A stretch of 5,487 bases of DNA from Candidatus Sulfotelmatobacter sp. (GTDB taxonomy: Bacteria; Acidobacteriota; Terriglobia; Terriglobales; Acidobacteriaceae): the NCBI GenBank assembly GCA_030044775.1, contig JASICF010000410.1, positions 1-5,487 on the forward strand. The letters run 5' to 3'. The notes under the pieces were generated by a model. The model searched no databases. It was not told the DNA's origin and was given only the letters and a program-made list of their open reading frames with translations. This document shows, piece after piece, positions 1 to 5,487 of the stretch; within the stretch, counting starts at the first letter, position 1; the number at the start of each line of letters is the position of its first letter. Both the position numbers and the translations under genes were made by a program.

Positions 1-11
1 CCCCAGTAGCA

Positions 12-23
12 CCGAAATTTCGG
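12..23. repeat. 12-bp perfect palindrome, possible weak hairpin
   Basis: CCGAAATTTCGG is a perfect palindrome, followed within a few bases by a short T run (GCGTTTT). As RNA it could fold only into a 4-bp stem with an AATT loop, so it is a poor candidate for an intrinsic terminator of a gene lying left of the window. The palindrome is certain; any function is a guess. Confidence 0.35.
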
Positions 24-41
24 GCGTTTTCTGTCTGATGC

Positions 42-130
42 GTCATCCCGAACGCACGCGCTTTTACCAGCGGGCGGAGAGCCTGCCCTGAGCAAGCGAG
101 CGGAGCGAGCGCGTCGAACGGGGATCTCGC
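42..130. repeat. Probable dispersed intergenic (REP-like) repeat
   Basis: The block opens with GTCATCCCGAACG, continues through CCTGAGCAAGCGAG and ends near TCGAACGGGGATCTCGC. This wording resembles the 'GTCATCCCGAGCG ... CCTGAGCGAAGTCGAAGGGATCTC' repeats that recur between genes in acidobacterial and some other GC-rich genomes. Inside it is a 9-bp tandem pair, AGCGAGCGG at 95-103 and AGCGAGCGC at 104-112. An 8-bp direct repeat, CGGGGATC, occurs at 119-126 and again at 144-151, so a second partial unit may follow. The family assignment comes from memory; copy number cannot be judged from one window. Confidence 0.5.
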
Positions 131-163
131 GCGGGGGAGTCATCGGGGATCGAGACCAGTCAC

Positions 164-200
164 TTGTGCTCATATTTAGCCGTTCGTTTATCTTTAATAT
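164..200 (+). promoter_or_regulatory. AT-rich promoter-like stretch upstream of the secreted-protein gene
   Basis: This is a clearly AT-rich island between GC-rich flanks, directly before the ATG at 203. TTGTGC (164-169) could serve as a -35 element, with TTTATC (187-192) 17 bases downstream as a weak -10. TTTAAT (193-198) is a better -10 match but is badly spaced and too close to the ATG. With the first pairing, transcription would start near the ATG and leave almost no leader, which fits the absence of a Shine-Dalgarno sequence. Speculative. Confidence 0.2.
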
Positions 201-202
201 CT

Positions 203-775
203 ATGCCTAAGAACCAGAGCGCCCTCATCGGCCTTTTCGTCTTGCTGTTCGCTGCCGCTCTCGCGATCATTTCCCAACCCACTCTGCACGCCCAAGCCAA
301 CCCCACGCCAAACCCCAAATCCATCCCCTTCATCGATGGTGGCATCGGCCAATGCACCGCCGACTTCACCATCAGCACCGCCGACGGCGCTCCCATCTAC
401 GACGCCCAGATCAAGGTTCATATTTCGTATGGAATGTTCGGCGCTCACAAGCTCGATCTCCAGGTCGGGACCAATGTCGACGGCAAAGCCCGCTTCACCG
501 GCTTGCCCGAAAAGACCAAGCAAGGATTATTCTTCCAGGCCTCGAAAGCGAACCTCACTGGCTCAGCCTTCGACGATCCCGCGAAGACCTGCAACGCCCA
601 ATTCACCATCGCGTTGCAACCGCAGAGCTCGCAGCTGCTCGCCCCGTCCTCGTTATTTCTCGCCGCTCTGCAACCCGGTTCCGGCCAGCCCCGTCGTCTG
701 CTTTCTGCACGCCTCATCTGGAATCCGCGTCCCGCTTCACCTATCATTATTGTTTCGACGCGGAACAGCACTTAG
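203..775 (+). CDS. Small predicted secreted protein, beta-rich domain, function unknown
   Basis: This 190-residue protein has a clear Sec signal peptide: short basic start (MPKNQ), hydrophobic core at residues 8-23, and probable cleavage after Ala-Gln-Ala at 30-32. The mature part begins with a Pro/Asn-rich stretch. A region at about 45-138 follows, with alternating polar and hydrophobic residues, an 'ADGAPIYDAQIKV' strand and 'VGTNVDGKARFTGLP', which resemble carboxypeptidase-regulatory or Ig-like beta-sandwich wording. Cys51 and Cys130 bracket this region and could form a disulfide. I chose the ATG at 203 because it places the signal peptide at the N terminus; an upstream in-frame TTG at 164 would add 13 residues. 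No ribosome binding site is visible. Residues from about 141 to the end look unlike the rest of the domain and may be a non-conserved tail or the result of a lost stop. The next gene starts 20 bases downstream on the same strand, so co-transcription is likely. I do not recognise the family by name. Confidence 0.7.
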   Translation: MPKNQSALIGLFVLLFAAALAIISQPTLHAQANPTPNPKSIPFIDGGIGQCTADFTISTADGAPIYDAQIKVHISYGMFGAHKLDLQVGTNVDGKARFTGLPEKTKQGLFFQASKANLTGSAFDDPAKTCNAQFTIALQPQSSQLLAPSSLFLAALQPGSGQPRRLLSARLIWNPRPASPIIIVSTRNST

Positions 776-785
776 TCATTCCGCC

Positions 786-789
786 GGAG
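786..789 (+). promoter_or_regulatory. Ribosome binding site that sets the TTG start of the RodZ-like gene
   Basis: GGAG lies six bases before the TTG at 796. No ATG occurs in this frame between position 352 and the ATG at 889, and starting at 889 would delete the first helices of the HTH domain. The GGAG/TTG pair is therefore the best-supported start. Confidence 0.6.
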
Positions 790-795
790 CCATCG

Positions 796-2187
796 TTGCA
801 AGGATTCGGGGAAAAATTACGCAAACAGCGGGAGCAGCGTGGTCTCACGCTCGAAGCCATCTCGAGCACCACGAAAATCAGCACCCGCATGCTTCGCGCT
901 CTGGAAGAGGAACGCTTCGAGCAGCTTCCCGGCGGCGTTTTTAACAAAGGATTCGTTCGCGCCTACGCCCGCCAGGTCGGCCTCAACGAAGACGAATCCA
1001 TAGCCGACTATCTGGCCGCCCTGAGCGAGAGCCAGATTAAGTCGCAGCCCGTGCCTCCCGATCTCCGCGGCGGCAAAGCTCCTGGCAACCCGCCGCAGTC
1101 GTTTCATCGTGTTCCGCGTGAACCACTGCCTGAAGTCAGTTCCCACGACGCTCTCGCGAGCATTGCAGCCGAAGAAAATGTCATCAGTGACCGGCGTCAC
1201 GGCCTCAATCGCAGAAACAATGATGAAGACCGCAGAATCGAAGCCCGCCGAAGTGAGGATCGCAGCAATGAAGACCTCGCATCTGGAAAACCTGCGCAGA
1301 CGGAAGATTCCGCTGCGCACCTCCGGGAGCCGTGGCAAATCGAAAACCGTCCCGCCGCCGATCTTCTAAGCGCCGTTCACGGTGAAGAGGATCAGGACTC
1401 GACGCCCCAGTCCCGAGCGCAGGCCCTCAGCACGGGCACATTCGGAGAATCGGGTTCTGCCAATTCCTCAAGCCGCATCCCTTGGGGAACCTTGGTAGCC
1501 TTGGTGATCGTCTGCGTGGGGCTTGCCTTCTGGGGAGTTCGACGTCACCATCATGCCCTTGCCGCCAAACCTTCGGCCAGCGCTTCACCCGGAATGGTGC
1601 CCACGCAAACTTCCCCGGCGGAACTTACAATCTCGAAGTTGTCGCCCGCAAGCCACCACTCCAACGGCAAACTCGGAAGTGTAACCACATCGAGCCCGGT
1701 TAGGCCTGAAAGAACCTCCACTACAACCAAGCCACCGGCAACAAAGAGTTCTGTCACCGCACCGAACCATTCCTCGCCAAACAATTCTTCGCCGAACAAT
1801 TCCACGGCGAACAACTCCCCGCCAAGCTCTTCCGCATCTGGTTCGCCGACGACAGTCAATACAAAGATCGCTGCGCCGTTCTCTGCGCCCACTCCCCCAG
1901 TTGCTTTCACTCTACTGATTCGCGCCGACCGGACTTCCTGGGTCTCGATCACTGCAGATGGAAAACTCGTCGCCGAAGAAACGTTCATCGCTCCCGCGGA
2001 AAAATCCATCCGCGCCGCCAACCAGATTGTTGTAAAAGCGGGTAACGCCGCAGGAGTCAGCTTCGTTTTCAACTCCAAAGAAATACCTGCCCAGGGGAAC
2101 GAGGGAGAAGTTCGAACCTACACGTTCGATGCCTCGGGAATGAAAGCATCTCCGACCCCTCCCTCTTCAGCCGCGACTCAGCCTTAA
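796..2187 (+). CDS. rodZ: RodZ-like membrane protein: HTH, one transmembrane segment, DUF4115
   Basis: This 463-residue protein has the RodZ order of parts. RodZ is a bitopic inner-membrane protein that links the MreB cytoskeleton to the cell-wall elongation machinery. Residues 4-76 form an Xre/HTH_25-type helix-turn-helix (FGEKLRKQREQRGLTL, then LPGGVFNKGFVRAYAR). Aromatics Phe53 and Tyr57 fall about where RodZ proteins contact MreB, as I recall it. Residues 77-229 are a polar linker with an Arg/Asp/Glu-rich patch at about 127-160. The membrane helix is residues 230-248 (WGTLVALVIV...), followed by Arg-Arg-His-His-His. An outer Ser/Thr/Pro/Asn-rich linker (about 255-370) contains pentapeptide repeats. 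The C-terminal RodZ domain (DUF4115) is at about 371-445, with 'ADRTSWVSITADGK' and 'GEVRTYTF'. The linkers make it longer than E. coli RodZ (337 residues). The TTG start is inferred from the GGAG at 786-789. DNA binding is unlikely to be its main job despite the HTH. No mre or ispG neighbour is in view, so the role comes from domains alone. Confidence 0.88.
   Translation: MQGFGEKLRKQREQRGLTLEAISSTTKISTRMLRALEEERFEQLPGGVFNKGFVRAYARQVGLNEDESIADYLAALSESQIKSQPVPPDLRGGKAPGNPPQSFHRVPREPLPEVSSHDALASIAAEENVISDRRHGLNRRNNDEDRRIEARRSEDRSNEDLASGKPAQTEDSAAHLREPWQIENRPAADLLSAVHGEEDQDSTPQSRAQALSTGTFGESGSANSSSRIPWGTLVALVIVCVGLAFWGVRRHHHALAAKPSASASPGMVPTQTSPAELTISKLSPASHHSNGKLGSVTTSSPVRPERTSTTTKPPATKSSVTAPNHSSPNNSSPNNSTANNSPPSSSASGSPTTVNTKIAAPFSAPTPPVAFTLLIRADRTSWVSITADGKLVAEETFIAPAEKSIRAANQIVVKAGNAAGVSFVFNSKEIPAQGNEGEVRTYTFDASGMKASPTPPSSAATQP
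1762..1836 (+). repeat. 15-bp in-frame tandem repeat (about five units) in the RodZ linker
   Basis: Consecutive 15-base units start at 1762, 1777, 1792, 1807 and 1822. The consensus is about CCGAACAATTCCTCG. The first four are close copies; the fifth has diverged. They encode PNHSS, PNNSS, PNNST, ANNSP and PSSSA, residues 323-347 of the RodZ-like protein, in the extracytoplasmic linker between the membrane helix and DUF4115. The unit keeps the reading frame, so copy number could vary without breaking the protein. Confidence 0.85.
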
Positions 2188-2254
2188 TCGATTTCGTCCG
2201 GCTACCGCGCCGACACACAAACCAGCTTCCCAGAGCCGCTTTCAACAACCCTCC

Positions 2255-3847
2255 TTACCCAAAAATCGCCGCAATCTTGCTGCCTATCGGCGATCCGAGA
2301 CCAGTACACGCATCCCATCCCGGACCGGCCGAGTACGCGCCGTTGTTCCCGGAAGTAATATCGTTGAAGTCCCCCGACGAGTCCCCCGCCTGATACAGCA
2401 GCGCGTTCACAAATCCCACCGGCTGCCCCAAGCTCTGGTTGATCAGCGCCAGCAATCCCGCCCACAGCGGGGCGACTGCGCTTGTCCCGCCAATCACATC
2501 TGGCTGGCCATCGACGCGTGTCGCGTACCCGGTCGTCGGATCGGCATCGCCCGCCACATCCGGAACTCCCCGTCCGACCTTCCCTCCCGGATTCGCCGAC
2601 GGCGGCACGTTCGCCGAACCCTGCCAACTGGGCAACGGAAACACCACACTGACTCCCCCTCCGGTTGCGCCTTCATTGTTCGCCTGTTCGTTCCACACCA
2701 CTTCGCTCGTGATCTCTCCATTCGATCCAACCAGCTTCGTTCCGCCGCACGCCAGTACATTCGGGCTCGATGCCGGAAAATCCACGTGACTCTGCCCGTC
2801 GTTCACGCCATCCGTCGATCCGTTGTCTCCCGCGGCAACCGTCACCGTCACTCCCATCGCCGCCGCAGCTTGAAATGCCTCATCCATCGAGGTCATCGCC
2901 TGCTGCGTCCAGGAAGATTCCGGCCCGCCCCAACTGATCGAAATGACCGATGGATGATTCTTTGTGTCGTGTACCGCCGTCGTGATCGCATTCAGAAAAC
3001 CCGCATCCGTGTTTTCGGCAAAATACGCCACGATGTTCGCCCCGTTGGCAATCGCTCCAGCCACTTCAATATCCAGCATCACTTCGCCATCGGGTCCATT
3101 GGCATCGCCCGTCGGATCATTGCTCCCTCCGCCTACTCCGACCGCGGTTACCGTAGGCGTCTTCGTCAAACCCAACTGTTGCCAGTACGCGCTCAAATCC
3201 GCCGCCGCGTAGCCTCCGCCCAATTCGATCAGCGCAATGCATTCTCCCGTCCCATCCACATTCGTCGGATACCCATAAAGTCCCGCGACTTGCACCGGCG
3301 TGTAAGACAGATTCGTCGCCGCAGCGTGGACTCCGCCTCGTCCCTGCCGCCTACGAAAATGGGGCTTGGCCTGCGGACGGTTATCCAGCCCAAACACTCC
3401 CTCCACATGCCCGCGTAATTTGGCCGGCACATGCACGGCTCCCGTGCGCCCGCGATATTTCCCTCCCGGATATTCATATGTTTTCAGCTGTACTCCAAAC
3501 GCTTCATCCACGGCCGCGACCGTACCTGAGAGCACTACAGTTCGCCGCGCCGCACTCTTTTCTTTCACCAGCAACTTGTGGTCGCGGGCGAATTTTTCCA
3601 CCTGCGCCATGCTCTCCGCATCGGCGCCATGCTTTTCTTCGAACTCTTTGCGGCTCAAAACTTTCCGCTGGCGAACCGGCTTCCTATATTCCTCCGGATT
3701 CACGATCGGCTTCTTCCCGGCTTTCGACCGCAATCGAATGGTGACATCCACCATTTCCTTCGGGTCTGCCGGGCCAATCTCTCGCGCGCCCTTCAGCGGA
3801 GCGCGTTCGCTTCCTTCCAGAGCGTAATCTTGTTTCTCATTTGGCAT
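2255..3847 (-). CDS. Kumamolisin-type serine-carboxyl protease precursor (sedolisin, S53)
   Basis: This 530-residue precursor is an acid-active endopeptidase of the sedolisin family, with the subtilisin fold and a Ser-Glu-Asp triad. Residues about 10-155 match the pro-kumamolisin activation domain, including 'VVLSGTVAAVDEAFGV' and 'VFGLDNRPQAKPHF'. The mature enzyme probably starts near residue 175, just before the 'SYTPVQVAGLYGYP' stretch. Catalytic residues are Glu255 and Asp259 (GEVMLD) and Ser456 (GGTSAVAP); Asp341 (AAGDNG) is the oxyanion-hole acid and Trp306 (SISWGG) is conserved. The Glu-Trp and Glu-Asp spacings (51 and 86) equal those of kumamolisin (E78, W129, D164). The C-terminal calcium site is present: Asp496, Ile497, Gly508, Gly510 and Asp512. 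Mature length, about 355 residues, is normal for the family. No classical signal peptide is visible, which is also true of known kumamolisin precursors, so the export route is unclear. The ATG at 3847 has a strong Shine-Dalgarno. The gene converges on the RodZ-like gene and diverges from the kinase. It looks intact and active. Confidence 0.95.
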   Translation of the reverse strand: MPNEKQDYALEGSERAPLKGAREIGPADPKEMVDVTIRLRSKAGKKPIVNPEEYRKPVRQRKVLSRKEFEEKHGADAESMAQVEKFARDHKLLVKEKSAARRTVVLSGTVAAVDEAFGVQLKTYEYPGGKYRGRTGAVHVPAKLRGHVEGVFGLDNRPQAKPHFRRRQGRGGVHAAATNLSYTPVQVAGLYGYPTNVDGTGECIALIELGGGYAAADLSAYWQQLGLTKTPTVTAVGVGGGSNDPTGDANGPDGEVMLDIEVAGAIANGANIVAYFAENTDAGFLNAITTAVHDTKNHPSVISISWGGPESSWTQQAMTSMDEAFQAAAAMGVTVTVAAGDNGSTDGVNDGQSHVDFPASSPNVLACGGTKLVGSNGEITSEVVWNEQANNEGATGGGVSVVFPLPSWQGSANVPPSANPGGKVGRGVPDVAGDADPTTGYATRVDGQPDVIGGTSAVAPLWAGLLALINQSLGQPVGFVNALLYQAGDSSGDFNDITSGNNGAYSAGPGWDACTGLGSPIGSKIAAIFG

Positions 3848-3850
3848 GGG

Positions 3851-3858
3851 TCCTCCTT
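3851..3858 (-). promoter_or_regulatory. Strong Shine-Dalgarno for the sedolisin gene
   Basis: On the minus strand this reads AAGGAGGA, ending three bases before the ATG at 3847. It is the strongest ribosome binding site in the window and fixes the protease start. The kinase and the secreted-protein gene have none that I can see. Confidence 0.85.
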
Positions 3859-4000
3859 AAAGGGCGGGATTTAGCTCAGGACCGGCGATCCGGACACGAT
3901 TCCCCCACTACACCTGCATCAGCCAACACACAAATCAACGACTGATCTTAACCACCAGCTATTTGTTCTCAGATGCCGCCCCAGCGAGCATGGACGCAAC

Positions 4001-4020
4001 TTAGCACGGATGCGTGCTGA
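4001..4020. repeat. Inverted repeat AGCACG-GATG-CGTGCT
   Basis: AGCACG (4003-4008) and CGTGCT (4013-4018) are perfect complements around a four-base GATG centre. As RNA the stem extends to eight pairs through a U-G wobble (4002/4019) and a U-A pair (4001/4020). No T run follows on either strand, so it is not a typical terminator. It could be a dyad operator for a repressor or a leader hairpin. Confidence 0.55.
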
Positions 4021-4037
4021 CGCCATCCTTGTCTGAA

Positions 4038-4059
4038 TTTGTTACGAAATACGAACAAA
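4038..4059. repeat. TTTGTT/AACAAA inverted repeat containing a TACGAA direct repeat
   Basis: TTTGTT (4038-4043) and AACAAA (4054-4059) are inverted repeats ten bases apart. Between and overlapping them, TACGAA occurs twice with a 7-base period (4043-4048 and 4050-4055). The patch is AT-rich in a GC-rich setting and sits about 130 bases before the kinase ATG, a plausible place for a promoter or operator. Function is inferred only. Confidence 0.4.
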
Positions 4060-4127
4060 GACCGCGGCCGCAACCTCCGCAATTCGGTTGGTTAAGCTGT
4101 CCTTTTCGCTTGCGCTTCGAGGATCGG

Positions 4128-4145
4128 ACGCGGATCGCGCCGCGT
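4128..4145 (+). repeat. GC-rich hairpin in the probable kinase leader
   Basis: ACGCGG (4128-4133) pairs with CCGCGT (4140-4145) around a six-base loop, 42 bases before the kinase ATG. Just upstream, GGATCG is repeated at 4121-4126 and 4132-4137, one helical turn (11 bases) apart. Short GC-rich dyads arise by chance in such DNA, so this is a weak candidate. Confidence 0.3.
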
Positions 4146-4187
4146 TGACTTCTTCTCCCGCCCACGCCTAACATTGCCGCCAGCGTT

Positions 4188-5487
4188 ATGATCAACCAGA
4201 ACATCTCGCACTACCGCATCCTCGAAAAACTGGGCGGTGGCGGGATGGGCGTCGTCTACAAAGCCGAAGACACCCGCCTGAATCGCTTCGTCGCACTCAA
4301 ATTCATTCCTCCCGAGCTCGCCCAGGACCGTCAGGCTCTCGAGCGCTTCCGGCGCGAGGCCAAAGCCGCTTCCGCGTTGAATCATCCCAATATCTGCACG
4401 ATTCACGACATCGGCGAAGAGGGCGGCCAGGCGTACATCGTGATGGAGTTCCTCGACGGCGCAACGCTGAAGCATCGCATCGCCGGCCGCCCGCTCGACC
4501 TTGAAGTGCTGCTCTCATTGGGAATCGAGATCGCTGACGCTCTCGATGCTGCGCATGCCGAGGGCATCGTCCACCGTGACATCAAACCCGCCAATATTTT
4601 TGTCACCAAGCGCGGTCATGCCAAGGTTCTGGATTTCGGCCTCGCCAAGGTCGTCGTCGATTCCCATCGTCCGTCCGATGTCGGCGTTACCGCTGCCACG
4701 GCCGCCGATCTCGACCATTTGACCAGTCCCGGCTCTGCCGTGGGCACCGTCTCTTACATGTCGCCCGAACAGGCGCGCGGCAAAGAGCTCGATTCTCGCA
4801 CCGATCTGTTTTCCTTCGGCGCGGTTCTCTACGAAATGGGGACCGGATCGCTTCCCTTTCGTGGGGATACTTCGGCGGTCATTTTCGAATCCATCCTCAA
4901 TCGTGCGCCGGTTTCTCCGGTTCGATTGAATCCCGACCTTCCGGCGGAACTGGAGCGCATCATCAATCGCGCTCTCGAAAAAGATCGCGAATTGCGCTAC
5001 CAGCATGCCTCCGAAATGCGCGCCGAACTGCAACGCCTCAAGCGCGATACCGATTCCAGCCGTAGAATCGCAGCTGCTGTCGAAGACGTTGTGCCGCCTC
5101 CAGCCGTCTCCCCTTCAACCCCGTCACAGAGCGCCGGCAGCAGCGGAACCCTTAGGCAAGTTTCTCCGCCTCTCAGCGGAGTTGCGGTCGCGGCTACGCC
5201 CGCATCTGGCTCCGTTTCCGCAATCTCAGCCCCGGTTTCCGCTCCCGCAAGCCCCGTCGCGCCCGCTAAAAAACGCTGGCTGATTCCAGCGGTCGCCCTT
5301 TTCTCGATCGGTATCATCGCGATGGGAACGTTTCTGTTCCTACATCACCGCACCCAGGCGCTTACCGCCAAGGATTCCATCGTGCTCGCCGACTTCGTCA
5401 ACACTACCGGCGACTCGGTTTTCGACGGCGCGCTCAAGCAGGCTCTCGCGGTACAACTGGAACAATCCCCATATCTCAATCTGCTGC
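4188..5487 (+). CDS. Membrane Ser/Thr protein kinase (Hanks type), N-terminal part, cut by window edge
   Basis: The visible 433 residues begin with a complete eukaryotic-like kinase domain (about 9-284). It has the glycine loop at 16-21 (GGGGMG), the ATP lysine Lys38 (VALKF), Glu57 in helix C, the catalytic loop HRDIKPAN with Asp131, Lys133 and Asn136, the metal-binding Asp149 (DFG), and the 'GTVSYMSPEQ' end of the activation segment at 186-195. All key residues are present, so it should be active. The activation segment (149-194) is long and Ser/Thr-rich, a likely autophosphorylation target. A Pro/Ser/Ala-rich linker (about 294-360) leads to one membrane helix, 364-384, flanked by Lys-Lys-Arg on the cytoplasmic side. 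The outer part starts with 'IVLADFVNTTGDSVFDG', a sequence I associate with acidobacterial kinases that continue into TPR-like repeats; those would lie outside the window. The ATG at 4188 sits seven codons before the usual 'HYRILEKLG' start, but no Shine-Dalgarno precedes it. The gene diverges from the protease. Substrates are unknown. Confidence 0.95.
   Translation, partial: MINQNISHYRILEKLGGGGMGVVYKAEDTRLNRFVALKFIPPELAQDRQALERFRREAKAASALNHPNICTIHDIGEEGGQAYIVMEFLDGATLKHRIAGRPLDLEVLLSLGIEIADALDAAHAEGIVHRDIKPANIFVTKRGHAKVLDFGLAKVVVDSHRPSDVGVTAATAADLDHLTSPGSAVGTVSYMSPEQARGKELDSRTDLFSFGAVLYEMGTGSLPFRGDTSAVIFESILNRAPVSPVRLNPDLPAELERIINRALEKDRELRYQHASEMRAELQRLKRDTDSSRRIAAAVEDVVPPPAVSPSTPSQSAGSSGTLRQVSPPLSGVAVAATPASGSVSAISAPVSAPASPVAPAKKRWLIPAVALFSIGIIAMGTFLFLHHRTQALTAKDSIVLADFVNTTGDSVFDGALKQALAVQLEQSPYLNLL

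Larger units (their letters stand above)
3848..4187. other. Divergent intergenic region between protease and kinase
   Basis: These 340 bases carry no credible coding frame. They must hold the promoters of both divergent genes. The left end carries the protease ribosome binding site. Three short inverted repeats (near 4003-4018, 4038-4059 and 4128-4145) and a TACGAA direct repeat are candidates for regulator sites or leader structure. A possible -35 for the kinase, TTGTCT at 4029-4034, has no convincing -10 at normal spacing. I found no clear sigma-70 or sigma-54 promoter on either strand. Confidence 0.7.

Noticed and set aside
1..91. Open frame entering from the left edge (frame 2), and a minus-strand ATG at 46-44
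   Set aside because: The first runs through the repeat block and ends there; the second leaves only 15 codons in view with no clear ribosome binding site. Neither can be supported.
352..795. N-terminal extension of the RodZ frame back to the ATG at 352
   Set aside because: It fully overlaps the signal-peptide gene in another frame, its translation is Arg/His/Ser-rich shadow sequence, and the RodZ HTH normally starts at the protein N terminus.
2196..2214. Intrinsic terminator between the convergent genes
   Set aside because: The stem is short with a bulge, and no T run follows on either strand.
2786..3418. Long plus-strand open frame antisense to the protease (and others at 2439-2789 and 3366-3827)
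   Set aside because: Arg-rich, low-quality translations opposite a very strong S53 match; typical antisense shadows in GC-rich genes.
3862..3910. tRNA-like wording (GGGCGGGATTTAGCTCAGG)
   Set aside because: There is no matching acceptor 3' strand, no D-stem partner and no TTCRA-type T-loop at the right distance.
4001..4204. Minus-strand 67-residue frame with a hydrophobic start
   Set aside because: No Shine-Dalgarno, overlaps the kinase start, and the rest is Arg/Lys-rich with no recognisable domain.
4515..5033. Minus-strand 172-residue frame
   Set aside because: Lies wholly antisense to the conserved kinase domain and shows no domain of its own.
1..5487. CRISPR array, insertion sequence, toxin-antitoxin or phage defence module
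   Set aside because: No regularly spaced repeats, transposase motifs, terminal inverted repeats or defence domains are visible in any frame.

Overview
The window reads as ordinary chromosomal DNA from a GC-rich bacterium, most probably an acidobacterium (Acidobacteriota, Terriglobia-like). Three things point there: a membrane-anchored Ser/Thr kinase with the extracytoplasmic start typical of the large acidobacterial kinase/TPR family, a RodZ-type protein with the HTH wording common in that phylum, and a left-edge repeat resembling the dispersed 'GTCATCCCGA...' intergenic repeats of such genomes. This assignment rests on recalled family resemblance, not on a search.

Layout. Positions 1-202 hold no supportable gene. 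They contain a short palindrome, a repeat-like block (about 42-130) and an AT-rich promoter-like stretch. At 203-775 (+) is a small predicted secreted protein with a signal peptide and a beta-rich domain of unknown function. Twenty bases later, at 796-2187 (+), is a RodZ-like protein: cytoplasmic HTH, one membrane segment, low-complexity linker and C-terminal RodZ (DUF4115) domain. It seems to start at a TTG behind a GGAG ribosome binding site. It converges on 2255-3847 (-), a complete kumamolisin-type serine-carboxyl protease (sedolisin, MEROPS S53) with its propeptide and all catalytic and calcium-site residues. After a 340-base divergent intergenic region with several short inverted repeats, 4188-5487 (+) encodes the N-terminal 433 residues of a Ser/Thr protein kinase that runs off the right edge.

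Working relationships. The first two genes are close enough to be co-transcribed. The protease and kinase are divergently transcribed from a shared upstream region and could share control, but nothing in the sequence ties the four genes into one pathway. They cover envelope/secretion, cell shape, acid proteolysis and signalling. I looked for mobile elements, CRISPR arrays, RNA genes, toxin-antitoxin or defence modules and found none. I do not see evidence for a new biological system here; the points worth a second look are start-site, repeat and regulatory details.
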